From contig NZ_FOZL01000001.1 of assembly GCF_900114625.1 (NCBI RefSeq), forward strand, positions 1,240,001-1,304,000: 64,000 bases of DNA. Direction: 5' to 3'. Position 1 is the stretch's first letter, and every line of letters starts with the position of its first letter. The position numbers were made by a program, and so were the translations under genes. The notes under the pieces are model-generated. The model did no database searches. It was not told the DNA's origin and worked only from the letters and a program-made list of their open reading frames with translations. Origin of the DNA: Granulicella pectinivorans (GTDB lineage: Bacteria > Acidobacteriota > Terriglobia > Terriglobales > Acidobacteriaceae). Positions 18,148 through 27,181 of the stretch are shown here, in pieces.

Positions 18148-20283
18148 ATGCGTGTCGTCGTAGCCGAAAAGCCGTCCGTAGCCCGCGACATCGCGCGTGT
18201 CCTCGGCTGCGACAAGAAGGAAAACGGCTTCTTCTCCGGCCCCGATGTCATCGTCACCTACGCCATCGGCCATCTCGTCAACCTGCCCATGCCCGAGACG
18301 CTGAACCCCGCCTGGGCCGGCGGCTGGACCGCGGCCAAGCTCCCCATGATCCCCACCGCCTGGCAGTACGTCCCCAACCCCCAGACCGCAGACCAATTCG
18401 CCGTCGTCAAGAAACTCCTCAACGCCAAGACCACCACCGAAGTCGTCAACGCCGCCGACGCCGGCCGCGAGGGCGAAGCCATCTTCCGCCGCATCTACAC
18501 CCTCGCCGGCTGCAAGAAGCCCGTCCTCCGCTTCTGGGCCAGCTCCCTCACCGAGGAGGCTATCCGCGACGCCTTCCAGCGCCTCCGACCCTCCACCGAC
18601 TACGACGCCCTCGGCGACTCCGCCCAGACCCGCGCCGAGATCGACTGGCTCTGGGGCATGAACTACACCCGCGCCTACACCATCACCAACGGCACCCTCT
18701 CCACCGTGGGCCGCGTCCAGACCCCTACCCTCGCCCTCATCGTCCGCCGCGAGGAGCAGATCACCGGCTTCGTCAAGTCTTACTTCTACCAGCTCCACGC
18801 CCCGCTCCCGGGCTTCGTGGCCAAGGCCCTTAACTTTCTCGAAGGTGGCAAGATCACCTTCGACTTCGAAGAAAAGACCGAAGTCGAAGCCCTCCAGAAG
18901 GCCATCCCTCTCCCCAACGAGGCCCTCATCGAGTCGGTCGACGTCAAGCAATCGCGCCGCCTTCCGCAGCAGCTCCACAACCTCGGAGCCCTCCAGAAAG
19001 ACGCCAACAAGCGCCACGGATACACCGCAAGTCGCACCCTCGAGATCGCACAGGCCCTCTACGAGAATCACAAGGTCCTCACCTACCCAAGGACCAGCTC
19101 CCGCCACATCGGCACCGACATGGTCCCCGGCTTGGCCTCTACGCTCAAGGCCCTCTCCCTAAAGATCGACCCCAGAATCATGGAAGAGGCCATCGACCGC
19201 GCCGAGCACGGCCCTCCCCTCGGCAAGAACTACGTCGACGACGCCAAGCTCTCCGACCACCACGCCATCATTCCCACCCGCTCCTCCACCGCGCGCCTTT
19301 CGCAGGATGAGCGCAACGTCTACATCCTCGTCGCTACCCGCTTCGTGTCCATCTTTCTGCCCGAAAAGCGCACCGAAGAGACGAAGGTCGGCATCGACAT
19401 CGCCGGCAAGAAGTTTCAGGCCAACGGAGCCCGCGTCCTGGACCCCGGCTGGACTATCCTCTACGGCGGAGCCGCCGCCGAGCCCGACCGCGAAGACGGC
19501 GAGCCCGTAGGAACCCTCCCTCCGCTCAAAAAAGGCGAACGCTACCCCGTCGAGCAGCTCGACCTCGTCACCAAGGAGCGCAAGCCCCCCACCCGCTACA
19601 CCGACGCCACCCTCATCGCCGCCATGGAGACCGCCGGCAAAGCCATCGACGACGACGAGCTCCGAGCCATCCTCCGCGGCAAGGGCCTCGGCACCGAATC
19701 CACGCGCGCCGCCATCATCCAGCGTCTCGAACAGTCCGGCTACATCCTCCGCGAAGGCAAGTTCTTCTACCCCACCCCCAAGGGCACAGCCCTCATCGGC
19801 CAGGTCAGCGAACGCATCTCCAGCCCGTCCCTCACCGCCGCCATGGAAGAAAAGCTCGCCGGCATCGAGCGTGGCGAGTACAACGCTACCGAGCTCCGCG
19901 AAGAGATCGAAGAGTACCTCCGCGAGGACATCCCCGTCGTCCTCGCCTCCACCCCCGCCCCCCGCATCGTCGCCAAGGCCCCCGCCGGCGAGTTCAAGGT
20001 GGCGGAAGGTGCCATTCTCTGCCCCCGCTGCGCCAACGGCGAAGTGAAGCTGAAGTCCAACCAGAAGCTCTACGAGTGCACCAACTCCGGAGGCGGCTGC
20101 GACTTCGTCATCTGGGCCGAGGTAGCCAAGAAGAAGCTGTCTGAGAGCCAGGTCAAAGCCCTTTGCTCCAAGAAAGCCCGAACGGCTCTCATCAAAGGCT
20201 TCGTCTCCAAGGCCGGCAAAAAGTTCGACGCCTACCTGGTCCTCGACGCCAACGGCAAAGTAACCTTCGAGTTCGAACGCTAG
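18148..20283 (+). CDS. topB: DNA topoisomerase III (type IA)
   Basis: This is a 711-residue type IA topoisomerase, which cuts and reseals one DNA strand to decatenate replication or recombination intermediates. The N-terminal Toprim domain has VVAEKPSVA (glutamate) and NAADAGREGE (acidic metal ligands). The active-site tyrosine is Y313 in LTYPRTSSRHIG. The C-terminus has a four-cysteine zinc finger (CPRC at about 626 with later cysteines) and a short terminal domain ending VTFEFER. It is complete, of normal length and transcribed alone. RNA decatenation activity is known for some relatives but cannot be judged here. Confidence 0.95.
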   Translation: MRVVVAEKPSVARDIARVLGCDKKENGFFSGPDVIVTYAIGHLVNLPMPETLNPAWAGGWTAAKLPMIPTAWQYVPNPQTADQFAVVKKLLNAKTTTEVVNAADAGREGEAIFRRIYTLAGCKKPVLRFWASSLTEEAIRDAFQRLRPSTDYDALGDSAQTRAEIDWLWGMNYTRAYTITNGTLSTVGRVQTPTLALIVRREEQITGFVKSYFYQLHAPLPGFVAKALNFLEGGKITFDFEEKTEVEALQKAIPLPNEALIESVDVKQSRRLPQQLHNLGALQKDANKRHGYTASRTLEIAQALYENHKVLTYPRTSSRHIGTDMVPGLASTLKALSLKIDPRIMEEAIDRAEHGPPLGKNYVDDAKLSDHHAIIPTRSSTARLSQDERNVYILVATRFVSIFLPEKRTEETKVGIDIAGKKFQANGARVLDPGWTILYGGAAAEPDREDGEPVGTLPPLKKGERYPVEQLDLVTKERKPPTRYTDATLIAAMETAGKAIDDDELRAILRGKGLGTESTRAAIIQRLEQSGYILREGKFFYPTPKGTALIGQVSERISSPSLTAAMEEKLAGIERGEYNATELREEIEEYLREDIPVVLASTPAPRIVAKAPAGEFKVAEGAILCPRCANGEVKLKSNQKLYECTNSGGGCDFVIWAEVAKKKLSESQVKALCSKKARTALIKGFVSKAGKKFDAYLVLDANGKVTFEFER

Positions 20284-20297
20284 CTTCAGCCTTCGGT

Positions 20298-20347
20298 CTT
20301 TGGTTGTCATTCCCGAAGGGAATCTGCTTCCGTCCTTGCCGTTGCTC
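20298..20347 (+). repeat. Dispersed repeat, family R2, copy 2
   Basis: Begins CTTTGGTTGTCATTCCCG, continues AAGGGAATCTGCTTCCG and ends CTTGCCGTTGCTC. It is about 85 percent identical by eye to 14127-14173 and follows the topB stop by 15 bases. The remaining bases to 20451 hold no gene that I can support. Confidence 0.65.
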
Positions 20348-20451
20348 GTTCTTCTTCAACCACCCAAAAATCTGCGTCATCTCGACCGCAGCGAGGGGCA
20401 GTTTCATCGTCCATCGCGCAGCGGAGAGACCCCCGCATCTCGTGTTTGCCG

Positions 20452-20979
20452 TTACCCCTTCTTCAACACCCCAAGGTACGCACTCCAGGGCCCAACATTC
20501 TCCCTCTGCTGATACGCCATCACCCGCGAAATCTGGTGCAGGTGCGTAAGATCATGTACCGCCCATGTAGTCAGCAGCTCCCCCAGCGTAACCACCCCAA
20601 ACGCCGGATGCTGCCCCTTCAACTCCAGTTGCGCTTCCGTCAGATTTATCGCCTTCAGCCCCACCAGGCTCTCGGCCCGCAGAGCCGCGAACTGATCCAG
20701 CAGCTCCTCCAGCGTCTTCCCCTCGCTGGCCCGGAAGTGCGCCGTACGGTCCAGCGGAGGGAAGGGAACCGTCTCTCCGGCCTCAAGGATGATCCGCGCC
20801 CGCGGCATCCAGTCATGGCGCTCGCAGTGGGCCATATGCCCAAGCACGTCAAAGACGTTCCAGCTTCCATCGCCTTCATTGCGATGGGTCCAGGTCTCAG
20901 GCAAACCACGCAGAAGCGCGTCCAGCGCCTTCGGGGTGCGGGCAAGAAGAGGCACAAGCTCAGTCACATTCTGTTGCAT
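20452..20979 (-). CDS. DinB-family protein
   Basis: This is a 175-residue four-helix-bundle protein of the DinB/YfiT-like superfamily. The probable metal ligands are histidines in LGHMAHCERHDW (about 47-57) and the pair in HDLTHLHQI (about 143-151). Members include thiol-dependent S-transferases (bacillithiol or mycothiol) and many proteins of unknown role, often linked to stress. It is cytoplasmic with no signal peptide. It is divergent from osmC, another stress gene, with 113 bases between the starts, so a shared control region is possible. Confidence 0.8.
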   Translation of the reverse strand: MQQNVTELVPLLARTPKALDALLRGLPETWTHRNEGDGSWNVFDVLGHMAHCERHDWMPRARIILEAGETVPFPPLDRTAHFRASEGKTLEELLDQFAALRAESLVGLKAINLTEAQLELKGQHPAFGVVTLGELLTTWAVHDLTHLHQISRVMAYQQRENVGPWSAYLGVLKKG

Positions 20980-21092
20980 GCTTTTATGCTATGCCTTGTG
21001 CAGGATGTCGGCCAAGGGAACTCGAAACCCAAAGCCCCGCAACATGCATCTCATAGAAGTTGGATAGAAAAGCAGCAGTACAGGAGAACATC

Positions 21093-21524
21093 ATGGATCG
21101 CAGCGCAAGCGCAGTTTGGCATGGCTCACTCAAAGAGGGCAAAGGCACCATCTCCACCCAGTCCGGCGTGTTGAAGGAGACGCAGTACAGCTTTGGATCG
21201 CGGTTTGAGACCGGCATCGGTACCAACCCCGAGGAACTTATCGCCGCCGCCCACGCCGGCTGCTTCACGATGGCACTCTCCGCACAGCTCACCGGTGCCG
21301 GCCTCACCCCGGACTCCATCGAGACCACCGCCGTCCTCACCCTTGAGATGAAGAAGGAAGAGGGTCCGACCGTGACCAAGATCCACCTCACCACCAAGGC
21401 CAAGGTCCCCACCGCGACCAAGGAAAAGTTCGACGAACTCGCCAAGACCGCCAAGGAAGGCTGCCCCATCTCGCGCCTGCTGAAGGCCGCCGAGATTACC
21501 CTCGACGCCACCCTCGAAGCCTAG
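21093..21524 (+). CDS. osmC: OsmC-family peroxiredoxin
   Basis: This 143-residue protein starts at the ATG with CAGGAGAA upstream; an ATG 33 bases earlier has no such site. The two redox cysteines are C57 in AAHAGCFTM and C124 in EGCPISRLL. The ETGIGTNPEELI segment is typical of the OsmC subgroup rather than Ohr. OsmC proteins reduce organic hydroperoxides in the cytoplasm and are induced by osmotic or oxidative stress in other bacteria. A bidirectional hairpin separates it from the convergent hslU gene. Confidence 0.9.
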   Translation: MDRSASAVWHGSLKEGKGTISTQSGVLKETQYSFGSRFETGIGTNPEELIAAAHAGCFTMALSAQLTGAGLTPDSIETTAVLTLEMKKEEGPTVTKIHLTTKAKVPTATKEKFDELAKTAKEGCPISRLLKAAEITLDATLEA

Positions 21525-21538
21525 GCCCTGGCAAACAG

Positions 21539-21567
21539 AAGCGCGGACCTCACCGAGGCCCGCGCTT
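21539..21567. terminator. Bidirectional terminator between osmC and hslU
   Basis: The stem AAGCGCGG/CCGCGCTT encloses a 13-base loop, 15 bases after the osmC stop and 29 bases past the hslU stop on the other strand. A short T-run follows on the + strand (TTTGTCG). Confidence 0.6.
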
Positions 21568-21595
21568 TGTCGTACGTTTTGTCGCGCAAGGAACC

Positions 21596-23275
21596 TTACA
21601 GAATGTACCGGCTCAGATCCTGATCCTTCACGATCGAAGCCACCTGCTGCCGCACATACTCCGGATCGATCACAATCACCCGCTCCACGCCCGTATCCGT
21701 CTTGCGCTCGATCACAGGCAGCGGCGGTGCCGGCGGCTGCTCCTCACGCTTCACCGAGGTCAGCTCCGAGACCAAAGGTAGCGTAGGCTGAATCTCGCCC
21801 ACCACACCCTCCGCCGTAGCACCGACGTTCTTCATCAAATCCGGAGCCTGGAAGCTGATCTCATCCAGAACCCGCTCCATAATCGTGTGCAAACGCCGCG
21901 CCCCGATGTTCTCCGTCGTCTCATTCACCCGAAACGCGAACTGCGCCATCTCCTGCAGCGCCTCCGGCGTAAACTCCAGCTTCAGCCCTTCGGTCTCCAG
22001 CAACGCCGTCGACTGCTTCACCAGCGACGACTTCGGCTCCGTCAGAATCCGGACAAAGTCGCTCACCGTCAGCGAATGCAGCTCTACGCGGATCGGGAAG
22101 CGCCCCTGCAGCTCCGGAATCAGGTCGCTCGGCTTCGTCACATGGAACGCACCCGCAGCAATAAACAGAATGTGGTCCGTCGACACCATGCCGTACTTCG
22201 TCGAAACCGTCGTGCCCTCCACGATCGGCAGAATATCCCGCTGCACGCCCTCGCGCGACACATCCGGCCCATTGCCGCCCTCGCGTCCGGCGATCTTGTC
22301 GATCTCGTCGAGAAACACCATGCCCGAGTCCTCAACGCGCTCAATCGCAATCCGCGTCACCTGATCCATATCGATCAGGCGGCCCTCTTCTTCCTGCACC
22401 AGGTAGTCGAACGCCTCCGACACCTTCATCTTGCGCTTCTTGGTCCTTTGCCCGAACAGCCCCGGGAGCATGTCCTTCAGGTTGATGTCCATCTCCTCCT
22501 GGCCCTGCGTGGAGATCACCTCGAACGAAGGCTGGTTGCGGTCGCGCACATCGAGCTCGACCATCTTGTCATCCAGCTTGCCCTCGCGAAACTGCTGCCG
22601 CAGCTTCTCCCGCGCAGCCGCGTTCCCGGCGGGCGTAGCGTTCATCTCGAGGACGTGTTCATGCTGGGCGACCGCTTTGTCGTGCTTCTCCTGCGCGCCG
22701 TCCGTCGTGTGGTCTTCATCGACCGTCACCACGGGAAGCTCAATCACCTTGGAGGCCGGCGTCGCGGGAGCCTCGCCCCCCGCAGGCATCGGAACCGTGG
22801 AGGGCGGAGTCGTATTGGGTGGCAGCAGCAGGTCGAGCACGCGCTCTTCCGCGCCCAGCTCCGCCTTGTCCTCCACCTCTTCCAGCTTCTCCTCGCGCAC
22901 CATGTCGATCGCGTTCTCCACCAGGTCGCGAATCATGGACTCCACGTCCCGCCCAACGTAGCCAACCTCGGTAAACTTGCTCGCCTCCACCTTCAGAAAC
23001 GGCGAGTTCGTCAGCTTCGCGAGCCTCCGGGCAATTTCCGTCTTGCCCACTCCAGTAGGCCCGATCATGATGATGTTCTTCGGCATGATCTCGTCCGCGA
23101 GATCGGGCGCGAGCTTCTGCCGGCGCATGCGATTGCGCAGCGCAATGGCCACGGCGCGCTTGGCCGCGTGCTGTCCAACAACGTACTTATCGAGTTCCGC
23201 CACGATCTCGCGCGGAGTCATATCGTCGAGCGCGAGTGCCTGGTCTTCTGCAGTTCCGGGTAAAAAGATTGCCAT
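21596..23275 (-). CDS. hslU: ATP-dependent protease ATPase subunit HslU, with enlarged I domain
   Basis: HslU is the hexameric AAA+ unfoldase that feeds HslV. The PREIVAELDKYVVGQ start, Walker A GPTGVGKT (72-79), GRDVESMIRDL pore region, Walker B VFLDEIDKIAG and sensor 2 region (ENIGARRLHTIMERV) are intact. At 559 residues it is about 110 longer than the E. coli protein (443). The extra sequence is a Pro/Thr/Ala- and Glu-rich insert at about 155-218 in the I domain and a Pro/Glu-rich insertion near the C-terminus before the conserved DLSRYIL tail that docks into HslV. It follows hslV by 63 bases in one operon. Confidence 0.95.
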   Translation of the reverse strand: MAIFLPGTAEDQALALDDMTPREIVAELDKYVVGQHAAKRAVAIALRNRMRRQKLAPDLADEIMPKNIIMIGPTGVGKTEIARRLAKLTNSPFLKVEASKFTEVGYVGRDVESMIRDLVENAIDMVREEKLEEVEDKAELGAEERVLDLLLPPNTTPPSTVPMPAGGEAPATPASKVIELPVVTVDEDHTTDGAQEKHDKAVAQHEHVLEMNATPAGNAAAREKLRQQFREGKLDDKMVELDVRDRNQPSFEVISTQGQEEMDINLKDMLPGLFGQRTKKRKMKVSEAFDYLVQEEEGRLIDMDQVTRIAIERVEDSGMVFLDEIDKIAGREGGNGPDVSREGVQRDILPIVEGTTVSTKYGMVSTDHILFIAAGAFHVTKPSDLIPELQGRFPIRVELHSLTVSDFVRILTEPKSSLVKQSTALLETEGLKLEFTPEALQEMAQFAFRVNETTENIGARRLHTIMERVLDEISFQAPDLMKNVGATAEGVVGEIQPTLPLVSELTSVKREEQPPAPPLPVIERKTDTGVERVIVIDPEYVRQQVASIVKDQDLSRYIL

Positions 23276-23338
23276 GGTGTCCTTAGGAGAAAGCAGCTCC
23301 CGGCCGTCAGCGAACCACCAACAGCCAAGAGCTCAAAG

Positions 23339-23923
23339 CTATGCCTTTAATTCTTCAATCATCAGGTTGTCGTTGGTATAAATACAGATCTTGCCCGCAA
23401 TGATCAGGCTCTTTTCCGCGATCTCCCGCGCGCTCAGGTCCGTGTTTTCGATCAGTGCCCGAGCCGAGGCCAGTGCAAAGCTGCCGCCCGACCCAATCGC
23501 CACAACGCCTTCATCCGGATCGATGACATCGCCATCGCCCGAGAGCACGAACGTCTGCTTCAGGTCGGTCACAATCAGCAGTGCCTCAAGGTGCCGCAGC
23601 ATCTTGTCCGTGCGCCACTCCTTGGCCAGTTCCACAGCCGACCGCCCCAGGTTGCCGGCGTACTGTTCCAGCTTGCCTTCAAAGCGGCTGAACAGCGAGA
23701 ACGCATCGGCGGTCGATCCCGCGAATCCCGCCAGAACCTTGTCCTGGTACATGCGGCGGATCTTCTTGGCCGAGCCTTTCATGACGGTCGTGCCGAGCGT
23801 AACCTGGCCGTCTGCGGCCATCACGACGGAGTCCCCACGCCGCACGCAGAGCACGGTCGTCGAGCGGATCGTGCGGCCCTGCGCAAGATCGAGCGGATGA
23901 TTCATGGTATTTTCGTTCTTCAT
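23339..23923 (-). CDS. hslV: HslV protease subunit
   Basis: HslV is the proteasome-like Thr protease of the HslUV complex. The catalytic Thr is predicted at T22 of STTVLCVRRG, so a propeptide of about 21 residues must be removed; many HslV proteins have only Met or a few residues there. GDGDVIDPDEGVVAIGSGG and the Lys in the GSAKKIRRMY region fit the family. Three ATG codons lie close together; 23923 was chosen because GAAAG stands 6-7 bases upstream of it, while the ATG at 23929 abuts it. It is the first gene of hslV-hslU. Confidence 0.93.
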   Translation of the reverse strand: MKNENTMNHPLDLAQGRTIRSTTVLCVRRGDSVVMAADGQVTLGTTVMKGSAKKIRRMYQDKVLAGFAGSTADAFSLFSRFEGKLEQYAGNLGRSAVELAKEWRTDKMLRHLEALLIVTDLKQTFVLSGDGDVIDPDEGVVAIGSGGSFALASARALIENTDLSAREIAEKSLIIAGKICIYTNDNLMIEELKA

Positions 23924-23985
23924 AAGCATCTTTCAGTATAGTCCTGCGGTTTAGATGATCCGCGCACCACAACGGTGCATGAGGC

Positions 23986-24133
23986 CTGCCGGACGGGGCC
24001 CTGCGCGGGCGGCGGTCAATAGAGTTTCCCGCCGAGCAACGCGAGGCCCAGAACATCTTGAGTCGGCAACACAGGTATACATGTCACCCAGTGACCCGCG
24101 CGCAGCGGGCCCGTCCGGCAGGACACACGCAGC
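23986..24133. repeat. Inverted pair of dispersed repeat R4 (copies 3 and 4)
   Basis: 23986-24018 (CTGCCGGACGGGG, then GCGCGGGCGGCGGTCA) is a reverse-oriented partial R4 unit. 24074-24133 is a full forward unit (GGTATACATGTCACCCAGTG, CCCGCGCGCAGCGGG, GTCCGGCAGGACACACGCAGC) that runs up to the bamA terminator. No gene lies between hslV and bamA. Confidence 0.65.
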
Positions 24134-24163
24134 AAAAAGGCCACCCGATTGGGTGGCCTTTTT
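24134..24163 (-). terminator. Terminator of bamA
   Basis: The perfect 13-bp stem AAAAAGGCCACCC/GGGTGGCCTTTTT has a GATT loop and ends in T5 on the bamA coding strand, 16 bases after the stop codon. The symmetric A/T ends could serve both strands. Confidence 0.85.
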
Positions 24164-24178
24164 ACTGCAACGCTCCGG

Positions 24179-27169
24179 TTAGAAGGTAGTGCTGACCGAG
24201 AGGCGGAAGGTCTTTCTCGGCTCGCGCAGGGTGTAGTTGGCTCCGTAGTACTGGAGCGCCTGTTGGTAGGAGAACAAGCCCGCACCCGAGTTCGGGAAGA
24301 AGCTGCGGAAGGTCGCGTCGTCCACTGCCAGTTGCTGCGGCACATCGCGATACAGGCGAAGCGCGTTGTACGCGTAGTAGAGGCGGAACGGAGCATTGAC
24401 GATCGGCAGGATCACCTGAAGCTCGGCACCCGTCGACATGCGCGGCACGTAGTTCGTGAACGGCACGTTGTTCAGTTGGAGCGGGAACTCCACCTTCTTG
24501 CCGCCGAAGCAGGCGCCGTTGACAAACGTCGGGCAGCCATACAGCGGGCTCGAGATCGTCGACAGACCGGCTGCGTTCTGGCGCAACTGGCCAGGCAGCA
24601 GATCCATCGTCATGCCGAAGTCGTTGAAGAAGGCGAAGGTGACCTGATTCGCGATCGGGATGCGGTACTCGACGTTGGCGGTAAAGCTCGTGTCGCCACC
24701 GATCGAGACCAGGCGGTAGATGGGCAGGGGAATCTGCACATTGCCCAGCGTCGGGTTCGTCGGGTCGCGCGGGACCAGCGTTCCATCCGGGTTGGTCAGG
24801 TTGAACTCGACCTTGTTCGGAATGAAGGTGTACGGCGAGGACGAACGCACGTCGAAGCCGCGAACGTCCGCTTCGCCACCGGTGTAGATACGATCGGCCG
24901 GCGGAGCGACTTCGCCGCCGAAGCCTTCAATGTGGGCGAACTGCAGGCGGTAGCCGAGAACGTTATGTCCCTCGCGGCTCACGCGCAGACCCTTCATCGG
25001 GAAGAACTGGCGATAGCTGACAACCGGGCGGATGTACTTGACGTTGCCGCCCGCGCCGGCGATCTGGAAGGTCGCGTTGAAGTCCTTGCCGTTGTGCGGG
25101 CCTACGCCACGATCCAGCGAGGAGAACGTAAAGCTGGGCGAGATCACCGAGGTGATAATGCCGCTCAACTGGTTCTGTCCCGCGACACCCGAACGGAAGG
25201 CAAGCGACTGGAACACGTTGCGTGTGTTGTCGTTGAAGGTCGAGATCGACGAACGCGACAGGGCGAACGAAACGCCCACGCGGGTAACGCCCTTCAGCGC
25301 GAAGAGATGACGCAGAGGCTCCGACAGCGAAACCGTAAGACCCGTCGTCGACGTGTTGTAGTTCGTCAACTGCGAGGTCTGGGCCGCGGTCAGGTTGGCC
25401 GAAGCGCTGTTCGAGATACCGTAGCTCTTCGCCGGGTTGTAGTCGTACTTGCTGGTGAACACCTGTACGCCCAGCGAGATCGGCTTGTTACGCAGGTAAG
25501 GCTCGGTGAAGCCCAGGCTCAGGTTGCGAGAGAGATCGCCGACATTGGCCTGAACCGAAAGCGTCTCGCCCAGTCCCAGGAAGTTGTTCGTCTCGTAGTT
25601 GAGTCCGATGAACGTACCCGAGTTACCGCTGATACCGCCGTTCAAACCGATGGAGTTCTTGCCCTTCTCCTTCAGCTTCAGCAGCAGGTCGACCGTGCCC
25701 TCGTCCGCGTTCTGGCGCGACTCGGAGTCCTGATCGGCCTTCAGCGCTTCAAAGTAGTTCAACTGGTTCAAACGCAGAATCGAAAGGTCCCAAAGCTGGC
25801 TGTTGTAGATCTGGCCTTCTTCAAGCAGCAGTTCGCGGCGGATGACCTTGTCGCGGGTAATCGTGTTGCCCGTGAACTCGATGCGCGATACGTAGAAGGG
25901 CTTGCCCTCGTCGATATCGATGTCCAGATAAATCAGCTTCTTGGCTTCGTCAAAGCGCGGTACAGGCTGGCCGACGAAGTTGATATAGCCAAGCTGTCCG
26001 TATGCCTTCTGCAATGCCTTGATGCCTTCGCCGAACTTGGTGGCGTTGAAGTACTCGCCATCCTTCTGCGCGAACTGCGCGCGAAGGACCTTCAGATTCG
26101 TGACAGCCTTGTTTCCCGTAAAGTTAATGCCGCCAAGCTTGTAACGCGCACCCTCTTCGATCGGGATGAGGATGTCCGCGCGCTTGCCCGTCGAGGGACG
26201 CAGCGTGAACGGATTCAAACCACCCGCATCGCGCACCTTGGACTGTGCCTCGCTCGGAATCACCTTGAAGTAACCGCGCTCGCGATACGCCTGACGGACA
26301 CGCTCCGTGTCCTCGTCCAGCTTCGAAGCGTCGAACGTCTTGGCGAACAGATTCTCAAGGATGATCGAGTGCGGAATGCCGATCGGCTTCAGGTTCTTCA
26401 TCGCGGCGCGCAGCGTGCGGTCCGAGAGATTTTCGTTGCCGGTGAACTCGATCTTGCCAACCTTGACCGTCGGGCCTTCCTTCACATTGAAGGTGATGGC
26501 AACCGCAGCGGGAGGAATATTCTTTACTTCGGTCTTGATGACCGCGAACTGGTGTCCGTGCTCACCCAGCAGCTCGGCAAGAACCACTTCCGCACGCTTG
26601 ATCTTGGTCGGGTCGTACTGGCTCTCGACCGTGAGCGGCACCTTGGCCTTCTTGAACCGATCCAGGATGTCCGACTGCGAAACCGCGTTGACGCCCTTGT
26701 AGTTGATCTCGCGGATGGTCGGCTTTTCCCGGACCACGACGATCAACTGCACGCAGGCCGGTGTATCGGCCCGCTCAATGTGAATGTCGTCGAAATAGCC
26801 CGTGTTCCACAACGAGTTGAAGTCGCGCTCGACAAGCGCCGCATCATACAAGTCGCCCTGGTGCGAGAAGAGCCGTGCCAGCACGGACTCCTTGGGAATA
26901 CGGCGATTTCCGATGACCTGCGGCTGGCACAGCGCCTGCGGAGAGCCGGGCGCGGCCGCCTGGGCCTCTGCGGATACGGTAAGAAACGACGCCGACCCCG
27001 TGCAGATTGCGAGCACGGCGAAGGCACTTGCGTGGCGGAAGCGGCAGAGGCGCGGGCGCACAGGCGTGGTGGTTTGATGATTCAGGGAGCTTCCGCTCTC
27101 TCGCTTTACGGTAAAAATACGCACACCCTCACTGCTCTCAAGATCGCGCCCGGCAGGTTCCTTCGGCAA
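24179..27169 (-). CDS. bamA: Outer-membrane protein assembly factor BamA
   Basis: This is a BamA/Omp85-family protein of up to 996 residues that inserts beta-barrel proteins into the outer membrane. A signal region ends near SAEAQA (about 70). Five POTRA domains follow (about 80-520), recognisable from repeated IEFTGNENLSDRTL, INFTGNKAVTNLKV and IEFTGNTITRDKV units. The 16-strand barrel ends with the C-terminal Phe in RLSVSTTF. The N-terminus is uncertain: the longest frame begins at a TTG only about 7 bases after a TATAAT box, so a leaderless TTG or a GTG at 27124 are the options. It is followed by a strong terminator, so it is a single-gene unit. Confidence 0.93.
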   Translation of the reverse strand: MPKEPAGRDLESSEGVRIFTVKRESGSSLNHQTTTPVRPRLCRFRHASAFAVLAICTGSASFLTVSAEAQAAAPGSPQALCQPQVIGNRRIPKESVLARLFSHQGDLYDAALVERDFNSLWNTGYFDDIHIERADTPACVQLIVVVREKPTIREINYKGVNAVSQSDILDRFKKAKVPLTVESQYDPTKIKRAEVVLAELLGEHGHQFAVIKTEVKNIPPAAVAITFNVKEGPTVKVGKIEFTGNENLSDRTLRAAMKNLKPIGIPHSIILENLFAKTFDASKLDEDTERVRQAYRERGYFKVIPSEAQSKVRDAGGLNPFTLRPSTGKRADILIPIEEGARYKLGGINFTGNKAVTNLKVLRAQFAQKDGEYFNATKFGEGIKALQKAYGQLGYINFVGQPVPRFDEAKKLIYLDIDIDEGKPFYVSRIEFTGNTITRDKVIRRELLLEEGQIYNSQLWDLSILRLNQLNYFEALKADQDSESRQNADEGTVDLLLKLKEKGKNSIGLNGGISGNSGTFIGLNYETNNFLGLGETLSVQANVGDLSRNLSLGFTEPYLRNKPISLGVQVFTSKYDYNPAKSYGISNSASANLTAAQTSQLTNYNTSTTGLTVSLSEPLRHLFALKGVTRVGVSFALSRSSISTFNDNTRNVFQSLAFRSGVAGQNQLSGIITSVISPSFTFSSLDRGVGPHNGKDFNATFQIAGAGGNVKYIRPVVSYRQFFPMKGLRVSREGHNVLGYRLQFAHIEGFGGEVAPPADRIYTGGEADVRGFDVRSSSPYTFIPNKVEFNLTNPDGTLVPRDPTNPTLGNVQIPLPIYRLVSIGGDTSFTANVEYRIPIANQVTFAFFNDFGMTMDLLPGQLRQNAAGLSTISSPLYGCPTFVNGACFGGKKVEFPLQLNNVPFTNYVPRMSTGAELQVILPIVNAPFRLYYAYNALRLYRDVPQQLAVDDATFRSFFPNSGAGLFSYQQALQYYGANYTLREPRKTFRLSVSTTF

Positions 27170-27175
27170 ACCCTG

Positions 27176-27181
27176 ATTATA
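27176..27181 (-). promoter_or_regulatory. Consensus -10 box for bamA
   Basis: TATAAT on the reverse strand places the expected transcription start at about 27168-27169, exactly at the first possible start codon. No good -35 box is seen at 17 bases. The rest of 27170-27358 shows no gene. Confidence 0.4.
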
